The notes under the pieces were generated by a model that did not search any database, was not told the DNA's origin, and worked only from the letters and a program-made list of their open reading frames with translations. Position numbers and translations under genes: made by a program. Positions 21,999 through 33,550 of a stretch of DNA of 64,000 nucleotides are shown piece after piece. This DNA is from Lepus europaeus. Its lineage: Eukaryota > Chordata > Mammalia > Lagomorpha > Leporidae. The stretch spans positions 76,027,179-76,091,178 of the forward strand of contig NC_084840.1 in NCBI RefSeq assembly GCF_033115175.1, read 5' to 3'. The number at the start of each line of letters is the position of its first letter. Within the stretch, counting starts at the first letter, position 1.

Positions 21999-22301
21999 CT
22001 TTTTAAAAGGTTTACTTTATTAGAAAGGCAGAGTTATAAAGACAAGAGAGAGAAAGAGAGAGAGAGAGGTCTTCCATCAGCTGGTTCACTCCCACAATGG
22101 CTGAGCTGGACCAGGCTGAAGCCAGAAGCCAGGAGCTTCATCTGGGTCTCTCACATGGGTGCAGAATCCTAAGAACTTGAGCCAAACTCCACTGCTTTCC
22201 CAGGCACATTATCAGGGAGCTGGATCAGAAGTAGAGCAGCCAGGACTCAAACTGGCTTTGCAGACAGTGGCTTAACTTGCTGTGCCACAGCACTGGCCCC
22301 T
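21999..22301 (-). mobile_element. CSINE
   Basis: 'tttactttattagaaaggca' and 'gctgagctggaccaggctga' to 'gccacagcactggcccc'. Confidence 0.9.
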
Positions 22302-22818
22302 CATTTCTCTGAGTAGTTCTTCCTCTGCAAGGTAGTATCTTCCAACCCTGGGAGAGGTAGTTATATCACTCACCTCCTGTTGCTCAATATTTCCAAACAC
22401 TTACTCGGGCTGCTTCTTCCCCTCTACACCCTGGGAAGACGAGTGTTTCAACACAAACAAGCTCACCCCTGGCCATCAAATACTACTACAGCAGATGTGG
22501 TGCATCAGCTAGTTGGAAATGATATTTCTGTCTTTGGAAACAACTTCTGGGTTTGCCCAAAGGGTTGCCATTAGTAGGAGGGTACTCGTTATTTAGAACG
22601 ACAGGCTGTGTGGGTGACTGGTGGGAAGCCTGAGAGGACATGTGAGGGCGAAGATTTATTCTTGGCAGGAAATACGCTTTGACAAACACTTGGAGGAAAA
22701 AGTGCTGCTGCCTTTATTCCTGCATAGTCATTGTTATAAAAGTAATGCAATTGGTGAGATGCAGCAAAATGTGGAAATTCTATACCTCCTTTCTTCTGGA
22801 GTAAATGTTTACATGAAG
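22302..22818. other. Intergenic, nothing recognised
   Basis: No gene, RNA or assignable repeat was seen. Confidence 0.5.
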
Positions 22819-23123
22819 ATTTTTTTTAAAGATTTATTTTATTTATTTGAAAGGCAGAGTGAAAGAGAGAGGGAGAGAGAGAAAGAAGTCTTCCGTCCAC
22901 TGATTCACTCCCTAGATGGCTGCAACAGCCAGGCCGAAGCCAAGAGACAAAAACTCCACCAGGGTCTCCCACGGGAGGGTCCCAAGCATTTAGGCCATCT
23001 TCTGCTGCCTTCCCAGGAGCGTTAGCAGGGAGCTGGATCAGAAGCAGAGCAGATTGGATTCAAATTGGCACTCCAATGTGGGATGCTGGCAATGCAAACC
23101 TGCTGGGCCATGATGCCAGCCCC
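22819..23123 (-). mobile_element. CSINE
   Basis: 'aaagatttattttatttatt' and 'gaaaggcagagtgaaagaga' to 'catgatgccagcccc'. Confidence 0.9.
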
Positions 23124-23691
23124 CATCATGAGTTTTATAAGCAACTGTCCACAAGGAGGTCTGTAGGGAATCAGACTTTTTATTAAAGTGGAGAGTCTTT
23201 CATTTCTGCAGGTGATATTCCTTGGCTAGAAGCTGTCATACACAGCAGTCCATTTGCACCTGCCAAGTAGAGTGTGTTGTATTCTAAGGTAAGAACACAG
23301 AAAAGACAGAGCAAGGCAGAGGAGCAGAATGGTGCTGGCGTCTGCCTGTCCCCTGCGTGGTTTGCACCTGCTCACCCCAGTTCCAGTCCCCCACATCCCC
23401 ACACCCTGAATCCAGCAGTGGAGCTGAGAAATGACCAAGCCTCTTCTATAGGAAAGTCACCTTGGCCAGCCGTGGGGAGACACACCAGTCAGCCTGGCAG
23501 TGACAGCGTTCATGATATGAGGCAGAAATGTGCAGGAGAGCTTCAGAACACACTCCTTATAGCTGGGACATTCAGTTCAGCAGGGGCGGTAGGATCCGTT
23601 CAACAGAGAAATGAGCAAAGTGAGTCAACGAACATGAGTTTCCGTGAATGATGACTCAGTGGACCAGGAGGGTGTGGAGAGATAGGCAAGT
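23124..23691. other. Intergenic, nothing recognised
   Basis: A 125-codon open frame at 23274-23651 has no recognisable homology. No splice context or repeat was assigned. Confidence 0.5.
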
Positions 23692-24007
23692 GATATTTTA
23701 TTTATTTGAAAGATAGAGTTACAGAGAGAGGTAGAGACAGAGAGAGAGGTCTTCCCCATCCGCTGGCTCACTCCCCAGATGGCTGCAATGGCCAGAGCTG
23801 TGTTATCCAAAGCCAGGAGCCAGGAGCTTCTTCTGGCTCTTTCATGTGGGTGCAGGGGCCCAAGGACTTGGACCATCTTCTACTGCTTTCCCAGGCCACA
23901 GCAGAGAGCTGGATTGGAAGTGGAGCAGCCGAAACTCAACTGGCACCCATATGGGATGCCGGTGCTTCAGGCCAGGGCTTTAACCCGCTGCGCCACAGCA
24001 CCAGCCC
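23692..24007 (-). mobile_element. CSINE
   Basis: 'gatattttatttatttgaaa' to 'cgctgcgccacagcaccagc'. Full-length body. Confidence 0.92.
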
Positions 24008-24259
24008 CTGGGCTTAGTAGATTGTTACAGAAAGTCCACCTCAGCACAGCTTTGAGTGTTTAGCAAACACCTTTAGGGGGCCAGGAAAGAGAATGCATTT
24101 GGTAGCAGAGCCGCTCCAGGGAGACTGCCACACCCATGTGCACCAAGGTGGGTGGGTGGGGACTGGGTCCTAGGATCCAGGATCTGGGAACTGGAGACTT
24201 AGTTACATAGCTATGCTTGGAAACAGGATGAGTTAAGCATCAGAACAAGCCTAGAGCTG

Positions 24260-24525
24260 GTTCGAGTACCAGCTGCTCCTCTTCCAATCCAGCTCTCTGC
24301 TATGGCCTAGGAAAGCAGTAAAGGATGGCCCAAGTCCTTGGGCCCCAGCCCGCAAGTGGGAGACCCAGAAGAAGCTTCTGGTTCCTGGCTTCGGATTGGT
24401 GCATCTCCAGCCATTATGGCCATCTGGGGAGTGAACCAGCGGATGGAAGACCTCTCTCTCTTTCTCTGCCTCTACCTCTCTGTAACCCTGCCTTTCAAAT
24501 AAATACATAAATTAAAAAAAAAAAA
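24260..24525 (+). mobile_element. 5'-truncated CSINE with diverged 18-bp TSD
   Basis: Starts directly at the B-box region ('gttcgagtaccagctgctcc') and ends in poly(A). Flanks are agaacaagcctagagctg (24242-24259) and agaacttgcttagagctg (24526-24543), three mismatches. The duplication shows the truncation arose at insertion. Confidence 0.9.
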
Positions 24526-24592
24526 AGAACTTGCTTAGAGCTGCTAAAGGAACATAGACTTTTGTTTTTTGTTTTTAGAAACATCAGTTCAG

Positions 24593-24868
24593 GGGCAGGT
24601 GTTGGCAGTAAAGTGTTACTTGGGACATCCACATCCCATTTCAGAGGGCCTGGGTTCCAGTCCAGGCTCTGCTTCTGACTCCAGCTTCCTGCTATACACC
24701 CTGGGAGGAAGCAGGTGATGGTGCTCGTCCTTGGGTTCCTGTCACCTATGTAGGATACCGGGTGTGAGCTCCTGGCTTCTGGCTTTTGCTTGGCTCAGCT
24801 CTGGCAGTTGTGGGCATTTGGGAAGTGAATCAGAGGATGGAAGATCTCTCTGCCTTTCAGACACATAC
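24593..24868 (+). mobile_element. Old CSINE-related repeat
   Basis: 'ggggcaggtgttggcagtaa', 'ccctgggaggaagcaggtga', 'tgtgggcatttgggaagtga'. Confidence 0.8.
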
Positions 24869-24890
24869 AGAAAAGTCAGGTCAGGAGTTC

Positions 24891-25252
24891 AATTTTAAAA
24901 TTTCTATTTATTTATTTATTCAGCCATTCATTCATTTACTTGAGAGAGAGAAAAGGAAGGAGGAGGAGGAGGAGGAAGAGAGAGAGAGAGAGAGAAATGT
25001 GAATGACTCCATTCCCATCTATCCCATTCACAAGTTCACTCCCCAAATTCCTGGGGCTTGGCCAGGGTGCAAAGCCAGGCACAGGGAAGGCAACCCTGGA
25101 CTCCCACACGGTGGCGGGAGCTCATCCAGGAGCTGTCACCGGTGCCTCTTGGGTTAGGATGACACGAATCTGCACTGAAGCCAGGACTGGAACCCAGGCA
25201 CTGCTAATGTGGATGTGGCCTGCCAATTGCCAGACCAGATGTCTGCCCCACT
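24891..25252 (-). mobile_element. Old CSINE-related repeat with 10-bp TSD
   Basis: 'tttctatttatttatttatt', an A/G-rich (GGA)n/(GA)n stretch at 24955-24993, then the body to 'cagatgtctgccccac'. Flanked by tcaggagttc (24881-24890 and 25253-25262). Confidence 0.82.
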
Positions 25253-25262
25253 TCAGGAGTTC

Positions 25263-25615
25263 CTGTCTCTTTGTCCTACTAACATAGATTCCCCCCCCCG
25301 CTTTTTTTAGAGAAAATGTCAAGGTATTTAGAAAAATCATCTAGCAAACAATGCTTTGAGAGATTCATTTAAGAAATTGCTCTCTATACATGTTGTAGGA
25401 AAATAAAACAGCAGAAGATTGCTGCTTGCCACCCTTTCCCATAGAGACAGAATCTACAAGTTTTAGCCAGATGCAATTCTGTTTAATAATAATAATAATA
25501 ATAATAAAAGGCTACATACATTCTCTAGACTCCCTTGAAGCTAGCTGGATATTTGGCTAAGTTCTATCCAATGTTATATAGGCAAAAAAACTATACTTCC
25601 GTATTAAAGGACAGC
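25263..25615. other. Intergenic; (AAT)n microsatellite
   Basis: Nothing coding was recognised. A short (AAT)n tract lies at about 25485-25507. Confidence 0.6.
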
Positions 25616-25937
25616 TTTTTTTTTTTTTTTTTGGATTTGTTTATTTATTTGAAAGTCAGAGAGAGAGAGAGGAGAGACAGACAGAGATCCTCTATCTGCT
25701 GGTTCACTCCCCAAAGGCTGTGGCTGGGCCAGGCTGAAGCTAGGAGCCAAGAGCTTCTTCCAGGTCTCCCAAAAGGGTGCAGGGACCCAAGGACTTGGGC
25801 CATCCTCTGCTGCTTTCCCAGGTCATTAGCAGGGAGCTGGATCAGAAACAGAGCAGTCAGGACTCAAACCAGCACCCATACGGGATGCCGGCACTGCAGG
25901 TGGCGGCTTAACCCACTGCACCACAGCGCTGGTCCCT
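25616..25937 (-). mobile_element. CSINE
   Basis: Poly(T), 'ttgtttatttatttgaaagt' to 'caccacagcgctggtccc'. Confidence 0.92.
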
Positions 25938-26084
25938 GCTCATGACTCTTAATCTACCTTTTCCTCCTTTTCACAGGGAGAAGGCAACTTCCAAGGAGAG
26001 CAGAGCAATCACAGAGGCAGTGTCTGGGCTCCCAGTACCTCCACCAGGCCCCTGAGGGACAATACTCTCCTAAGTCATTGTGCT

Positions 26085-26440
26085 GGATAAATAGTGTGCA
26101 ACCCAAATTTGAGACGCCTCGCAGACATAAGTAGTTAAGCTGAGGTCATACTGGAGTGCAGTTAGGCCCTAAATGCAATATGATTGGTGTCCTCATGAGA
26201 ACAGAGACATGGAGAACGCAGCATGATGCGGGAGGCAGTCGGGAGCCTCTGTAGGCCAAGGATTGCCAATAGCGCCGAAAGCTGGAAAAGCAAAGGCTTC
26301 TCCCTTAGAAGTCTCCAAGGGAGCAAGGCCCTGCCCACACTTTTACATGTGCAGCTTCTAGAACCATGCAAATACATTTCGGTTGTTTTAAGCCCCCAGT
26401 TTGGAGGATTTTGTTACTGCAGCCACTGGAAGCTCATAAG
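26085..26440 (+). repeat. MaLR-type LTR relic
   Basis: 'gccctaaatgcaatatgatt', 'ggtgtcctcatgagaacaga', 'ggccaaggattgccaatagc' and 'ggttgttttaagcccccagt' follow the order of an old mammalian MaLR-type LTR. It carries no coding sequence. Confidence 0.65.
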
Positions 26441-26840
26441 GCTGCTGTTACGTCTTATCTTTGTGATAGGAAGCCTCACCCTTGTATGCTAATCATGCAG
26501 AACACACTGCTTATCCCAACTGGCTCTTAATTCCTAGGAGATAAAGCCAAGCTCACCACCAGCCCCACCTAACTCTGCCCAGAACCCGCCCCTAGGGGCC
26601 CAACAGTGTTTCCTGTCTTCACAAGGTGATAAAACTGTAACATAAGGTCAGCAGCCTGGGTGGATCAACTGCTTCATTGGATTACCCAGGGCTTACTTCC
26701 TAATCCTAGGTTTTTATTCCTGTTCTGTCTTCTCAACCCCCACCCCCACCCCCATCTACCCCAGACCCATTCTTTCTATTAGGTAACTTCTGAGTCATCC
26801 CAACAGCAAACCTCAAAGTACTAGTTATGAGAGTATATAT
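26441..26840. other. Intergenic, nothing recognised
   Basis: No gene or clear repeat. A C-rich (CCCCCA)n-like run lies at about 26739-26756. Confidence 0.5.
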
Positions 26841-27157
26841 TTTTTAAAAAGATTAATTTTATTCCTTGGAAAGACAGAATGACACAGAGAGAGGGAGGGT
26901 GAGAGAGATTTTCCATCTGCTGATTCATTACTCAAATGGCCCCAGTGGTCAGGTCTAGGCCAGGAGCCAGGAACTCCATTTGGGTCTCCCACAAGGATGT
27001 TGGGGGCCCAAGTAGTTGAGCCATCTTCTGCTGCTTTCCCAGGAGTATTAGCAGGAAGCTGGATAGGAAGCAGAGCAGCCAGGACTTGAACTGGTGCACA
27101 TATGGGATGTCAGCATCACAGGCAGCAGCTTAACCCGCTGAACCACAACGCTGGCCC
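26841..27157 (-). mobile_element. CSINE
   Basis: 'tttttaaaaagattaatttt' and 'gaaagacagaatgacacaga' to 'ccacaacgctggccc'. Moderately diverged. Confidence 0.88.
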
Positions 27158-27217
27158 AAACACATATTTTAGACCAGTTCAAAATAGCTTTGGTAACTAG
27201 ACTTTCTACGTGGCAAT

Positions 27218-27526
27218 ATTTTTTAATGTTTATTCATTTTTAATTGAAATGCAGAATGAGAGATCTTCTACTCGCTGATTTACTCCCCAAATGCCCACAA
27301 CAGCCAGGACTGGGCCAGGCTGAAGCCAGGAGCTAGGAACTCCAACTGGGTTTACCACACATGGGTGGCAAGGCCCAGGTGCTTGGGCCATCAATTGCTG
27401 TCTCCCAGGTGCATTAGCAGGAAGCTGGACAGGAAGCAGAGGTGGGACTTAACCCCAGGCACTCTGGCATGGGATGTGGGTGTCCCAAGCAGTGGTTTAA
27501 CCTGCTGTGCCACAACACCTGTCCCG
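27218..27526 (-). mobile_element. Old CSINE
   Basis: 'ttttaatgtttattcatttt' and 'aaatgcagaatgagagatct' to 'gccacaacacctgtccc'. Confidence 0.82.
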
Positions 27527-27561
27527 CGCTAAGTTTTAGATATACATGTGTACTGAAATAC

Positions 27562-28130
27562 AGTAATCCTCCCTTCATCTGTAGGAGGTATGTTCCAAGA
27601 GTCCCCAGTGGAGGCCTGAAACCACAGATAATACCAAGCCCTATATATACTATGTTATTTCCTATCCATAAACACCTATGCTAGAAATTAACTTACAAAT
27701 TCAATACAAGAAGAGATTAATAACACAGTAGTCACCCTAGCCACAGTCTCAATTTCTGACCTGTAGTCAACCATGATCCAAAAATATTAAACAGAAAATT
27801 CTAGACATAATTCCTAAGTTTTAAATTGCATCCGTTCCGAGCAGCATGAAGAAATCTCAGTGTCCCACGCTGTCCCTGGGATGTGAGTCATCCTTTGGTG
27901 CGGCAGATCCATGCACTATGTGCTATCCTCCTGCTACTCACTTAGTAGGCGCCTCATTTATCAGACTCACTGCCATGACGTCACAGTGCTTGTGTTCAAG
28001 TAACCTTTACTTAATAACAGTGCCAGAGTGCAGGAGTGGTGGAGCTTGCAATTCAGCTACACCAAAGAAAAGCCCCTCCTGCAAGTGAAAAAGTTCTCAA
28101 TTTACTAAGGAATAGGGGAGGGGCAGTGGT
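27562..28130 (+). mobile_element. Tigger-type (Tc1/mariner superfamily) DNA transposon relic with transposase 5' remnant
   Basis: The left edge 'cagtaatcctcccttcatct' resembles a Tigger terminal repeat, followed by 'gtggaggcctgaaaccacag'. The second part (about 27720-28130) has 'aatattaaacagaaaattct', 'cttgtgttcaagtaaccttt' and, near 28045-28115, the decayed 5' end of a transposase ORF (about 28060-28110, 'accaaagaaaagcc', 'gtgaaaaagttctcaattta'). The two parts may be two Tigger copies side by side or one rearranged copy. It is dead: no intact frame and no right terminal repeat seen. Confidence 0.6.
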
Positions 28131-28345
28131 GAGATGAGGATGAAGGAAATAAGGTATCAGATCACAGAGTACTTTGTAGAGCATAGGGAGGAAAACTAGG
28201 GCAGCCCTGGGTTTGAGAACTCAAGACCCAACTGAGAGGGTCTTTGTTGATTTCAAGCTGAAATCAACAAATTCCCAAAGAAAAGCTTGCTGAGTTAAAT
28301 GAGGGAGTCCAGCGGACCACTCAGCATACTAATTGGGGAATGTAG

Positions 28346-28347
28346 CC

Positions 28348-28378
<31 letters not shown>

Positions 28379-28665
28379 AAAGATTTATTTACTTATTTCA
28401 AAAGTCAGAGTTAGAGAGAGGGAGAGATCCTCCATCCATTGGTCCACTTCCCAGATAGTTGTAACGGCCAGTGTTGGGCCAGGATGAAGCCAGGAGCTTC
28501 ATCCAGGTTTCCCAGGTAGGTGGGAGGCGCCCAAGCACTTGAGCCATCTTCTGCTGCTTTTCCCAGGCCATTAGCAGGAAGCTGGACCAAAGTGTAGTAG
28601 TCAGGACACAAACTCGTGCCTATAAGGGATGTGAGCATCACAGAGGCCACTTTAACTGCTTTTAC
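28346..28665 (-). mobile_element. CSINE, diverged, with (CTTT)n
   Basis: (CTTTT)n at 28349-28370, then 'aaagatttatttacttattt' and the reversed body. The 5' end has lost the usual 'gctggccc'. Confidence 0.8.
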
Positions 28666-28754
28666 AGACAGCTTGTGTCCAGCTGAAACTTGATGGTCTA
28701 TTTCTACGGAAAAGGAGGTGAAAGTGTGCCAGGACAGGCAACTGGTAACTGTTC

Positions 28755-28870
28755 AGCTGGGGTGGTCTGCCTTTTGTTTATCTTGGTCACTGGGGTATCT
28801 CAGACCACTGTCTGGTGCATAGTAGCTGCACAACAAATATTTATTGAAAATAATGAAACAAATTAACTTC
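28755..28870 (+). repeat. MIR fragment
   Basis: 'ctgtctggtgcatagtagct' and 'caacaaatatttattgaaaa' match the MIR 3' core 'ggcacatagtaggtgctcaataaat'-type order (approximate). Confidence 0.6.
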
Positions 28871-28937
28871 ATTAATATCTTCAAAGAGATAAAGTAAAGA
28901 AGAAAGAGATCCAATGCCATGTTAAAAAAAAAAAAGA

Positions 28938-29261
28938 GGGCCGGCGCCACTGCTCAGTAGGTTAATCCTCCACCTGTGGCACCAGCACACCAGGTTCTAG
29001 TCCCGGTCAGGGAGCCGGATTCTGTCTCGGTTGCCCCTCTTCCAGGCCAGCTCTCTGCTGTGGCCCAGGAGTACAGTGGAGGATGGCCCAAGTCCTCGGG
29101 TCCTGCACCCGCATGGGAGACCATAAGCACCTGGCTCCTGGCTTTGGATCAGTGCGGTGCGCCGGCCGCAGCAGCCATTGAGGGGTGAACCAACGGCAAA
29201 GGAAGACCTTTCTCTCTGTCCCTCTCTCTCACTGTCCACTCTGTCAAAAAAAAAAAAAAAA
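28938..29261 (+). mobile_element. Young CSINE inserted at an A-rich site
   Basis: Starts 'gccggcgccactgctcag', with 'cactgtccactctgtc' and a long A run at the end. A-run plus 'gagg' flanks (28924-28937 and 29262-29275) look like the TSD. It lacks the extra internal segment. Confidence 0.9.
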
Positions 29262-29275
29262 AAAAAAAAAAGAGG

Positions 29276-29570
29276 GGCATGCATTTGGTCTAGCCGTTAA
29301 GACTGTGGTAAGGACCCTGTGTCCCACATCAGGATGCCTGGGGCTGCCTCCAGCTCCTGACTCCAGCTTCCTGCTAATGCAGATCTTGGGAGGCAGTGGT
29401 GATGGCTAAGTAATTTGGTTCCTGCCACCCATATGGGAAATCTGCGTTGTGCTCCTGGTTCCTGGTTCTGGCCCTACTGGGGTGCATTGTGGGCATATGA
29501 GTCATGAAACCAGGCATGGGAGTTCTGTCTGTCTCTGCCTCTCAAATAAAAACAAATTAAAAAAAAAAAG
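29276..29570 (+). mobile_element. Old CSINE-related repeat
   Basis: 'ggcatgcatttggtctagcc', 'gatcttgggaggcagtggtg', tail 'caaataaaaacaaattaaaa'. It directly follows the previous SINE. Confidence 0.78.
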
Positions 29571-30331
29571 TATATCAGAAAAACATTCCAACAAAGGTTT
29601 AAGAAAAGGAAAACCATGAAGTATAAAATAGGGGGAGAAATAAGGATAGGGAAAGATCAATTCGTAAGAGGCGGTATCTAACTGAAGTTCCAGAAAAAGA
29701 TCATAGGAAAGTCAAACAAGGCTTGTAATCATCATAACACGTAAGAGAAGGTTGATTTCCCAGTCTGACACACAAGTCACTACTCTGAAAGAGCCAACCA
29801 GATCACTACATTTCTGAACACTGGAGATGATTTTTTTTTCCCCTCAAAGTTTCCAGAGAGAAAAAGAAAAATTAGGATGGCACCAGACTCCTCAACATTA
29901 ATTGCTGGAAGTAAAATGAAATGGAGTAATAGCTGAGAAGTCTGATGGAATGCAACTGAGAACCCAGTCATACATCTAATGGGATAAAATCCAACAGTGG
30001 GGACAGAATAATGGCATTTCAGACACGCAAAAACTAAAAGCAGCCTAATGGAATTCCTGGGAGGAGTCTGTTAAAGGAAGAACGGGGCCAAGCACAGGGA
30101 CCATGGAAGATTCTAAAAATAAGGGTTCCAGATACACAGCCAAAGGAAGACTCAAGATAGCAAAAGGCAGCAAACCGAGCAAGAGATCCATCCAGCCTGG
30201 GGAAGCAGGCCTGCGGACTCTAGAGAGGTCTCGAGGAAAAATACAAAGCTAAAAGATTAACTAACATACCTGGTCTTCTGAAAAGAAAAATAATGGCAGA
30301 TAAAATCAAATACAATTAGAAAAAATTTTAA
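29571..30331. other. Intergenic, A-rich, unassigned
   Basis: A-rich sequence with the look of an old retroelement interior (e.g. 'catttcagacacgcaaaaac'), but no family could be assigned and no frame is intact. Confidence 0.4.
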
Positions 30332-30597
30332 GGAGCTAGCATTGTGGCACAGTGGGTTAAGCCGCTGCTCGCAATGCCAGCATCCCACATTGGAGTACTG
30401 GTTCAAGTCCTGGCTGCTTCACTTCCCATCTAGTTCTTCCTGCTAACATGCCTGGGAAGGCAGCAGAGGACAGCCCAAAGCTGGCTATTGCAGCCATTTA
30501 GGGCAGTGAACTAGCAGGTGGAAGAAGATCTGTCTCTCCCTCTGTCATTCTGCCTCTCAAATAAATCTTTTTAAAATGTAAAATAAATACATAATCT
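30332..30597 (+). mobile_element. CSINE, short
   Basis: 'ggagctagcattgtggcaca' to 'ctctcaaataaatctttt'. An internal deletion removes part of the 'ttgggcccctg' section. Confidence 0.88.
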
Positions 30598-30661
30598 AAA
30601 CAATATTTAAAGGACTGGGCAGTTACAACTACTCTAGGAAAATCCAGTTATATAAGAAAAT

Positions 30662-30985
30662 AGGGGGCAGTGCTATGGCATAGCGTATAAAGCCACCACC
30701 TGCGTGCTGGCATCCCATATGAGTGCCAGTTTGAGTCCCGCTGCTCCACTTCTGATCCAGCTATCTGCTATGGCCTGGGAAAGCAGTATAAGATGGCTGA
30801 AGTCCTTGGGGCCCTGCAAATACATGGGAGACTTGAAGGAAGCTCCTGGCTCCTGGCTTCGGATCGGCCCAGCTCCGGCCGTTGCAGCCATCCAGGGAGT
30901 GAACCAGTGGATGGAAGACCTCTCTCTCTCTGCCTCTGCCTCTCTGTAACTCTGCCTTTAAAATAAATAAACCTTTAAAACATAG
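30662..30985 (+). mobile_element. CSINE
   Basis: 'aggggg cagtgctatggc'-type start, B box 'tttgagtcc', tail 'aaaataaataaacctttaaa'. Confidence 0.9.
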
Positions 30986-32299
30986 TATTGGCTCATAAGT
31001 GAAAAAATATTTATGTAATGGTGTTAACACAGACAATGTCTTTAATAAAAAAACTTTGATGAAAACATATTAGACTAGAGGAAGAAAAAAGGAGAATGCA
31101 CTTGCTTAAGAGAACTAAATCTTCTTCTCCCCTAACAGAAAATCATCAGAAAAATGTCAAAAAATAAAAAAATAAAATAAAATAAAATAAATCAAGAAAT
31201 GGCATTATAAGCAAGTGAGTTAAAATAGGGAAGTAAATAAAAAAAAGATAGTTTTACTTGGGGAACAGGAATGATGGTGGCAGAACACTAACCCAATTTA
31301 CTACAAATCTTTGAGTACTTGGTTGATTTTATAATTACATACAGATATAAAGTTGATCAAAAGCTGAAAATTCCAACCACCACCACCCTGAACTTTCCAA
31401 CCCAAGTTTTGATAATTAGGCAAAATTGCTTGGAAAACTTAATGCAGTTGGACTTCATGAAATATTCATATAGACTTTCATCTAGGGTGATTTGTTGACC
31501 CACGATCAGTTCACGTCAGAAACGACTCAACATCAGTGTGATTTTTTTTTTTTTTTTAGTTCCTAATCTTGTCCTAAGTACACTACTTGCAAAGTATCTG
31601 CAAAGCAAGCCTTTATTTATTTGTTTTGGCCAAATTATTAGAACTGGATTTCATTTGTCCCTTCTGTTTTTCTATGAGAAATCAGTAATCAAGTCCCCTT
31701 AGCAATGTCATTCTTATGAACTCATTTCCTTCCCTTCTGTAAGATCTGGCTTCAGCAAGCCAGGGACACACGTTGGTTTGTCACAAACCTTATCCATGGG
31801 TGGACAGCAGACACTACCTTAGCTTTTCAGAAACTGAAAACTTCAGCTCAGACAGGAGGACGTGTGGGATCAAACACAACAGGAAGAGAGGATGATAGAG
31901 ATTTAATAAGAAGCATTTTTAATATCATGTGAGGGGAGTAAAGGTGGTTACTAAAGAAAAAGACCCAGCTGTTACCAAACCCGGAAGTCGTTGGTACCCT
32001 GAGAACATTTTATAGTATCAGCAGATCGTGTATCTTTTAAAGGGACACTAACACAACACGGTCTCACTTATCACTGTTTCATGAACCCAAGGCATTCTAC
32101 ACAAAAAATATTTCTCCAATCCCTTCCCTTCTTACGATTAAAAAAGAACAGTTTTACGTTACTTTTTTTAAAAACATGGTTTCTATTTTGTGAATGTCTG
32201 ATAACCAAAACAAAGGGAGCTCAGTATTTCATGGAACAGTGGCTATGTGTTGCTCTTCATTTAGCAAATAACAGCTCTAGCATAATAATTGAGTACTGA
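30986..32299. other. Intergenic, nothing recognised; (AAAAT)n tract
   Basis: AT-rich. (AAAAT)n at about 31161-31190 and poly(T) at 31543-31558. No gene or clear repeat was supported. Confidence 0.5.
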
Positions 32300-33550
32300 C
32301 TAAAAAGAAGAACTACAAATGGCAAAAAAAATATGAGAAAATGTTCAATATCACCAACAATTAGAGAAGTGCAAACGAAAATCACAATGAGGTATCTTAG
32401 TAATCCAGTAGTTATTATCAAAAAGACAAAAAACAAACAAAACAACCAAATCCACAACACTGACAAGGATGTGGAGAAAAGGAAACCCTCACACACACTG
32501 TTGACTGAAACGCAAATTAATTCAACCACTATGGAGAACAGCAGGCAGGTTCCTCAAAAATCTAACAGTAGATCACCTACGTGGGCCAGCTATCCCTCTT
32601 CTGGGTAGATATCTGAGGGAAATGAAATCAGCCTACCAAAGAGGACACCTGTACCTCCATGTTTATCACAGCACTACTCACAACAGCAATGATACAGAAT
32701 CAACCATGTCCACCAATGGGGGAATACAGATGGTCTACATACATAATGAAATAGCCACGGAAAAAACAAAATCCCATCACTTTCTGCAAAATGGATGAAA
32801 CTGGTCAGTCACACAAAGCCAGATATCACATGTTCTCGGTCATATATGGAAGTTAGACAAAGTTGATCTGAATGTAGAATGATTACCAGAGCTTGGGGGC
32901 AGGGAGCAGGGGGGAAGGCTAGATAATGGGCTAACAAAACAGACTGAAGGAGTAAGTTCTAATGTTCCACAGCACAGGAGAGTGACTACAGATCACAGTA
33001 ACATATTTTATGAAGAATTAGGAGAACCTAGGAGGTTCCAAACGAGTATTGCTAAGGAAATGGAAGTGCTACTAACCCGACTTGATCATTTCATGCTGTT
33101 TCTGTGTGTTGAGCTATTACACTGGAGGCTGGTGTGGAACAAAGCCTCAATGCTGGCATCCCATATGGGCGCTGGTTCATGTCCTGGCTGTTCCACTTTG
33201 GATCCAGTACCCCCGCTAAGGGCCTAGGAAAGCAGAAGACGACCTAAGTGCTTGAGCCCCTGTGACCCACATGGGAGACCTGGAAGAAGTTCCTGGCTTC
33301 TGTTTGGCCCAGCACTGGCCACTGCAGCCATCTGGAGGGTGAACCAATGGATGGAAGATCTCCCTATGTAACTCTTTCAAATAAATATTTAAAAAACAAA
33401 CAAAAACATGGAGAGTCAGGAGTGGAACACAGCTCTCTGAGACACCAAATCCATGCCCTTAACCATGACTTAAAAAAAAAATTACACTGTACCCCATAAA
33501 AATGTACAAGTATTACATACTAAAAACAACCTTTAAAAATTCCAACTACT
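32300..33550 (+). mobile_element. Old L1 3' end, sense, split by a SINE
   Basis: 'ggcaaaaaaaatatgagaaa', 'gttcaatatcaccaacaatt', 'caacactgacaaggatgtgg', 'atcacagcactactcacaac', 'catgttctcggtcatatatg' and 'aatgattaccagagcttggg' are the ordered landmarks of L1 ORF2 3' end and 3'UTR from older mammalian L1 families. It resumes after the SINE at 33481 ('attacactgtaccccataaa'). Multiple stops; dead. Confidence 0.8.
33125..33480 (+). mobile_element. CSINE inside the L1, 9-bp TSD
   Basis: 'ggctggtgtggaacaaagcc' to 'caaataaatatttaaaaaac', followed by an extra segment (about 33409-33470) and a second A run. Flanked by attacactg (33116-33124 and 33481-33489). Confidence 0.85.
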
